Shown: in pieces, positions 59,259 to 64,000 of the stretch
Position numbering within the stretch: the stretch's first letter is position 1
How the letters are laid out: each line of letters opens with the position of its first letter
Source of the DNA: Amylostereum areolatum
Taxonomy: Eukaryota > Basidiomycota > Agaricomycetes > Russulales > Stereaceae
DNA: 64,000 nucleotides
Assembly (NCBI GenBank): GCA_012932865.1
Contig: SAXG01000003.1
Span: 1,860,001-1,924,000, forward strand
Direction: 5' to 3'
Program-made: the position numbers and the translations under genes
The notes under the pieces: generated by a model
Database searches by the model: none
Told to the model about the DNA's origin: nothing
Seen by the model: the letters and a program-made list of their open reading frames with translations, nothing else

Positions 59259-59420
59259 TGTGGCGTGGCGCCGTGGCACTGAGGCGTGGCGCCATGGCGC
59301 CATGGCGGCGCGTTGAAGCTAGTTCTCAGTTAACTTCCCGTGGCGCCATGGCGGTCGCCACGTCAAGCATTCCAGAGTCTTTGAAGAGACTTTCGCGCCA
59401 TGGCGCCATGGCGCTGTGGC
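59259..59420. repeat. cluster of palindromic GGCGCCATGGCG repeats
   Basis: TGGCGCCATGGCG or close variants occur at about 59287-59307 (two overlapping copies), 59341-59353 and 59397-59413 (two overlapping), with the related GGCGTGGCGCCGTGGC at 59261-59276. The unit is self-complementary. It lies just upstream of the transposase gene, where subterminal transposase-binding repeats or an end of the element would be expected. Confidence 0.65.
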
Positions 59421-59430
59421 GGGTCCTGTG

Positions 59431-59437
59431 TATATAA
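59431..59437 (+). promoter_or_regulatory. TATA box of the KDZ gene
   Basis: TATATAA 87 bases before the start codon at 59524; good distance for a short leader. Confidence 0.55.
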
Positions 59438-59523
59438 GTCGTGTGCGCAAAGCCCCGACTTGAATCTAAGTTCCCCCGCCCCCGCCCCCGCCCCCGCCCA
59501 TCTCCCATCCACCTCCATAGATT

Positions 59524-61727
59524 ATGTCGCTTTCTACTCTTATTTCTCCTCTGCTTGTCCACTCTGACGGCCTTGCTGAGACCGTTTCGGTTGATGCTCT
59601 TCTTCTCTTTTTTCGACTTATCGCGCAGCTGAAGGAACGCCTTTCCTGGCACTGCGCCTCCTCCTACTCCGGCCCTCCTCACCGCTTACCCTCCAACGTC
59701 GTCGGCTTCTTAGCGTCTGCCTTACATCTCGACCCTTCCGTCGTCACCGATCTTTGGGCCATTTACCAAGACCTTGCATGGTCGATGACTACTGCGGACG
59801 GCTCTTTGCAAGGGAGGTATCGAGCGGGAGATCTTCTGGACGTTTTCATGCACCACGGACTGCCCTTCGATATTGGTGAGTGCTAATATTTGACTTTTTT
59901 TTCTAACCGTAATTTACTGACGTAGTCTCGTAAGGCTTTGGCGACCTTTACCCTCCGACACGGGTTTGCTTCAACCCCCTGTGCACGGCACCAGGACCTG
60001 GCCAAGCACAGATACCCCGCGATCTCTCCAAGATCGAGTTCATCCGCGTCGTCCATTTTACCAGAGAATACGGTCCCGTCCCCGTGCTATCTTTCTCGGC
60101 AACGTGCCGAAGTATGCCTTATTTACCTTGTAAACCTTCCGCTCAGGGCTAATAAGTTGTATGTACCAGATTGTGGGACACACTATTATCCAACTTATTA
60201 CGTCCACGGTCACGCCTCCAACCGGAAGCGCACATACTATCCGGGTTCACCATCGACCATTCATGTCACCAAACATATTTTTGTCGAGACCTCCCTCTGC
60301 ATGCGATTCACAAACTCGATGGTTTGCGCCTGGTGAGTCTTTCGAGTCGACCTTGATATGAACCTTAAACTGACCATCAGATTAGGGTTTCCGCGAGCAA
60401 TAACGGACGCATATACGACTTGGAACACGGCGAAGCACGAGTCCGCTTCCCAGCTGCTTGGTCCGTCTCTCCGTCGATGACCGTCACCATCGTCTGGGAC
60501 GCGTTTTTCCTTCTCGCTTTGATCAGAGACCACAAGGAGCGCGGCGATCAGCTTCGCCTATCCAATGTCGGTGATCAGTCAAAGCGTCTTGAGGAAGCCC
60601 TCAACGCACGGAACAATCTCATGGCAGGACAAGGCCAGGAGTGCTGGAATCATGCGTGTGATCGATGCTGCGCCATAGAAGTCAAGGGTGAACTCGATGA
60701 GCCCAGTACGTCCCATTCGACACTTGTGTTTGGATCCTGTCTGACCTTCCCCTACTAGGTGTAATGCGCGCCGTTGTTATGGACGGCGTTACAGTCGGTC
60801 GGCCGTGCTGCAATGTGCATGATTGCCAGGGCAAGCTACCTTCCCAGCGAGCAAGATTCTGTGACGAGCACTCGTACAAGGACAAGCTTTGCGTCGTTGA
60901 TGGATGTGATGCAGACGCTGGTGTGGGTTTCCGCACTTGCTCTGACGCATCCCACCGCCGCTTGGAGGACACGAAGGACCAGTCCGCGCTATTTCAACTG
61001 CGACGCCGCCTTGAACGCCAGAAGTTGTTGCGGGCAGAAGAAACTGGCGAGGGCGAAACGGAGGAGCTGCTAGAGGTGGAAGAAGGGATGGGATGCCCGG
61101 ACAAGTCGGATGCAGGGAACGTGAAGTTGCGGGCACGGTTTGGGCGGCGTCGCACTCACAACGAGCAGCTGTGTGTTGCGACGTGTGGTGTAATGCTGGG
61201 CCGCGCGACTTTTTTTGGGTCGGAGGCGATTAACGGCGCTCGAGTGAGTAAATTCTTTCGGTGTCGTTCTGTTCATTGTCTCACACTTAGTGCAGGAGTT
61301 CCTGCACGGTCTTTTCCCCACGAAAAATTCCCTCCCACAAGTCATCTTCTACGACAACGCCTGCAGCCTGCAGAAGCATATCATTGCGGAAGGTGACACT
61401 CACTTCTCCAATTGCGCTTTACCGGTTGACGTGTTTCACATGAAGACGAAGCATAAAGACTCCGACGATTTCTGTGGACAGCACTGTAACCCGGCGCTGT
61501 TCCCAGACCTCGTGGTGCATGGTCGTTGGCGATTCAACTCGTCAGCCGCGGAGATGGCGAACTCGTGGTTTGTTGGATATCAGGCGATTGTGAGGGAGAT
61601 GAGGGAGGTGCGATATGATTACTTCTTGGACGAGATGGTGAAGTTGCGCAACCGTATGATCGTGGACGATCTTCGCAAAACCGGCGCCCATCCGTTTCAT
61701 CTGTCTAGGGACTACTTACTGTCTTAA
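59524..61727 (+). CDS. KDZ transposase with CxC5/CxC6-type cysteine cluster
   Basis: KDZ (Kyakuja-Dileera-Zisupton) enzymes are RNase H-fold DDE DNA transposases. Six exons (59524-59875, 59935-60103, 60147-60332, 60386-60705, 60759-61243, 61296-61727) give 647 aa, an exact multiple of three. The N-terminal part has the CxC-associated block (LYPPTRVCFNPLC, DCGTHYYPTYYVH, CMRFTNSMVCAW). The core has VVMDGVTVGRPCC (Asp about 351), cysteine/histidine ligands in FCDEH..., GFRTC, IFYDNACSLQKH (Asp about 524), DVFHMKTKHK, FCGQHCNP and RWRFNSSAAEMANSWF (Glu about 590). That completes a putative DDE triad. Intron 2 uses donor AC|GTGCCG, chosen because it alone keeps the frame. No stop or frameshift. 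Tail to tail with the TET/JBP-type gene, 210 bases away. Confidence 0.85.
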
Positions 61728-61937
61728 TATCCATTACATGCACATTTATAACTATGCTATTTAAACTCATGTGTTGGCTGCTATTAACCTCGCTCTTGAT
61801 CGCCGCGTGTGGTTTGTGTGTAAGAAATTGGTACGCAAGTTGCGAGTCACAGTTCGTCGTTCGACGCGTCTCGGTCGATCTTCGTACATGCTGTTCACTC
61901 CGTACGCGTCTGACTCCATAATCTATTATGGCGTGCC

Positions 61938-63722
61938 CTACACACTGCCTGAGCCATCGTCAACCTCCATCTCCACACCAAACACGTTAGAAACATCTGC
62001 CGCGAGATCCTTCACCTTCGAGAGCAACAAGATATGGGTATCCCACCGCGTGGGATCTGCCGCCTCCATTTCCACCTTCCGCTGAGGGTCATGCACCGCC
62101 AGATCGCCCAGCTTCCGAAATCCGCTGGCCACCCACCGGAACAAACCCCCTGCACTGTACTGGGTGATAGAGCACCGAACCTCGCCAGGCTGGACCGGTG
62201 TGTTCGAGTGAACGATGCATGCTGAGAGTATGCAACACTCCGAGTTTGGGGGGAACTCTATAATCAAACCAAGTGAATGCAGGACAAGGTGGCCGCCCGC
62301 TTGAGGGTCGAAGTTCCCGAGCGCCGTAATCGAGCACCATCCGCTGGCAAGGTTGCGGTGGTCGGTGTGCGGGGTGGTAATGACTTGCCCTCCGAGGTTG
62401 AATGTCGTTGCTGCCCATACCGAGTTCGGGTATGGACGTTTCAGCTTCGAGTCGCGCTCGCATAGCGCGTTAAGGGTATCGTCGAATTTCTTGAATAGCT
62501 TCGGGGCCGTCGTGGCAAATGACGCTATAATTGTGCACATAAGTATATGTAGGTCGGGGGGCAATGCATACGTACCGCTCCCGTGGCCAGCTAGGCGTAT
62601 AACGTCGTTGTCCGCGAGAAGGCGATCAACCTCGGTCTGCTTGCCCTTGCTGGCTTGCTTGCGGTTCATCGGGCCCTGTCGGTACGGTTAGAAGCAGCAG
62701 GTGATGTTCAAAACTAATCAGCCAAACCTTTTGTCCACCTCCGTAGGATACCCCGGCATGGAAGCACGGGTACTCACCACGCCGATGCTTCGAGTCGGTC
62801 TCATTGAAGTAGAAACGTTGCCCAAGGTCGACCAGCTTGAGACAGACGCGGCCACACGCCTCGTCCCAGGTTGGATCGTCGGGGCGGCCGTGCATGGCAC
62901 ACATGATGTAGCCGTTTCTATCGACAAGGACGAGCGGCTTACTGCATACGTGCATACTTGTGAGCTGAGGCATGCTAGAGGAGGGAGAGACCCACCGTCC
63001 ATCCCAGCGTATCTTTCGAAGGCTTGCGGGGGCGCCATCGGGGAGAGCCTCACGTCCCAACCATGCGGTTTTCGTATGAGGTAGGTCGCGAGCGGCAATG
63101 GTGCACTTGAATTGCATGATCTTCGTGTACTTGCGGATGACGTGCGGTCGCATTTTGAATTTCAGAATGGCTGTATTTGCCCGCGCACGCTCCTGCGCTC
63201 GTTTGCGACGCTCTGCCTTGGTGAGCTGGGTGCTGGATGAACTGCCGGCCGCCGCAGGCCGATGCGCGTGTTGTCCTATTTGCCTGAAGGCGAACCCATC
63301 GAGAGGGGTCCGGGACTGTACTGAAGGAGAGGGTGAGCTGTAATAGACGAAGCGTCAGCGTTGTCAGTGACCAGCACGGAGGCGACGCACCTATCCCGCT
63401 CCCCAGCAATTCTACTTCTGCCGGCCTCAGCCTGCTCTTCGTCCTCGTCCTCCTCAGCCTCCTCCAAGTCCGAGTCCGGTTCGTCGACTTCGCGTGCAAC
63501 AGCAGCCTGGTAGAGATCCATGATGTCGATTTCGATATCCACGACATCGAAGACGTCGCGGTCTCCTGGGCAGAGACGTCGCAGGTCCGGGAACGCGTCC
63601 GTGTGCGGGCTGCACGGTTTTGCATGCGATTGGAAGGGTGAGCCGCGTGGCGGCGTTCGTGCTTGTGGTGGAGGCGGTGGCGGAGACGGAGGAGGCGAGA
63701 GCGGAGAGCTATGTCGGCGCAA
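61938..63722 (-). CDS. TET/JBP-type 2-oxoglutarate/Fe(II) dioxygenase
   Basis: TET/JBP enzymes oxidise 5-methylcytosine or thymine in DNA; fungal members are expanded in basidiomycetes. Five exons (63722-63391, 63337-62996, 62941-62728, 62675-62576, 62524-61938) give 524 aa, an exact multiple of three, all GT-AG introns of 51-54 nt. The N-terminus is Pro-rich then acidic (EEAEEDEDEE), followed by a basic helix (TKAERRKRAQERARANT) and a conserved middle (LVLVDRNGYIMCAMHGRP). The catalytic domain reads YPNSVWAATTFNLG, TTPHTDHRNLASGWC (HxD at about 382/384), AGGHLVLHSLGLIIEFPP, ACIVHSNTPVQPGEVRCSITQY (distal His about 435, 2-oxoglutarate-binding Arg about 446) and GGLFRW. All iron and co-substrate ligands are present. 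It is paired with a KDZ transposase. Confidence 0.85.
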
Positions 63723-64000
63723 ACGCTCCGAGCGACGAAGCTGCGAGGGGTATGAGTTTGGCTACGAGCAGCGGTAAGATTTACGCACAGGGGTCCGCGC
63801 CATTATACCGTGCCAGGTGTTGAGGGGGGGGTCGTCTGGAGAGGGTGAGGGTGAGGGTGAGGGTGAGGCCGGTGACTCGTGAGGAACGGAGCGAAGGGGG
63901 GGAGAACGTGGGAAACCGTCGACGCGCTCGGACGCGTCGCGTCCAAGACGCGTCCAAGGCGCGTCCCGTTGCGCGTCGCAGTCGGCTCGCAGCGACCCCG
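63723..64000. other. edge region with GTGAGG and ACGCGTCC reiterations
   Basis: 63840-63869 is a short GTGAGG tandem. 63917-63966 repeats GACGCGTCC-like units (at about 63928, 63948 and a GGCGCGTCC variant near 63958), self-complementary around ACGCGT. It is the upstream side of the TET/JBP-type gene, and the mobile unit, if there is one, may end here or beyond the window. Confidence 0.45.

Larger units (their letters stand above)
58993..59523. promoter_or_regulatory. divergent promoter region, eIF5B and KDZ gene
   Basis: About 530 bases between two divergently read genes. It holds the GGCGCCATGGCG repeats (59259-59420), a TATATAA at 59431 directed at the KDZ gene, and a CCCCCG reiteration at about 59473-59499. 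Housekeeping elements for eIF5B on the left side cannot be picked out. Confidence 0.45.

Noticed and set aside
59524..61727. Calling this a cysteine-rich regulator unrelated to transposition
   Set aside because: The MDGV, YDNAC and FNSSAAEMANSW blocks and the LYPPTRVC cluster fit CxC-KDZ transposases better.
1..64000. tRNA and rRNA genes
   Set aside because: I looked for GGTTCRA-type T-loops with matching arms and for conserved rRNA segments and found none convincing; a covariance-model scan would be decisive.

Overview
The window is a stretch of nuclear genome from a filamentous basidiomycete, most likely an Agaricomycete. The evidence is: many short introns of about 45-90 nt with GTRNGY donors and CTAAC-like branch points; an expanded F-box family; a fungal FunK1 kinase; a DUF6534-type seven-helix membrane protein; and a KDZ transposase with a CxC cysteine cluster beside a TET/JBP-type dioxygenase. 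The last pairing is typical of mushroom-forming fungi. Gene models were built by hand from reading frames, splice sites and family knowledge; no search was run.

Layout. 0.2-6.4 kb (all minus strand): an F-box gene, a decapitated F-box remnant, and a FunK1 kinase whose stop codon lies beside the remnant's break. 7.4-8.5 kb: an 84-bp-arm foldback element and an unrecognised coding-like tract. 9.4-11.5 kb: a Bem1/Scd2 polarity scaffold. 14.8-29.3 kb: three more F-box genes, a C2H2 factor, a secreted helical protein, a small CxxC protein, and the first copy of a TTI2-like gene. 29.5-34 kb: convergent NOT3 (CCR4-NOT) and mitochondrial ribosomal protein bL12m. 34-39.4 kb: no gene recognised. 39.4-48.3 kb: DUF6534 protein, cytochrome P450 and uroporphyrinogen decarboxylase, all plus strand. 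49-59 kb (minus strand): CDC14 phosphatase, the second, inverted TTI2 copy, and translation factor eIF5B. 59.5-63.7 kb: KDZ transposase and TET/JBP dioxygenase, tail to tail.

The most notable biology is the KDZ-TET/JBP pair. Both models are open from start to stop with their catalytic residues visible, so this may be a live transposon with a linked DNA-base-oxidising enzyme. The second is the inverted TTI2 duplication, 24.7 kb apart: both copies look functional, with a nearly identical 5' part and a sharply divergent 3' end, which suggests gene conversion.

Caution: four otherwise well-preserved genes carry frameshifts, five in total, and every one is a single extra base. Removing that base restores an exact multiple of three each time. 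Insertion errors in the assembly explain this better than independent gene decay.
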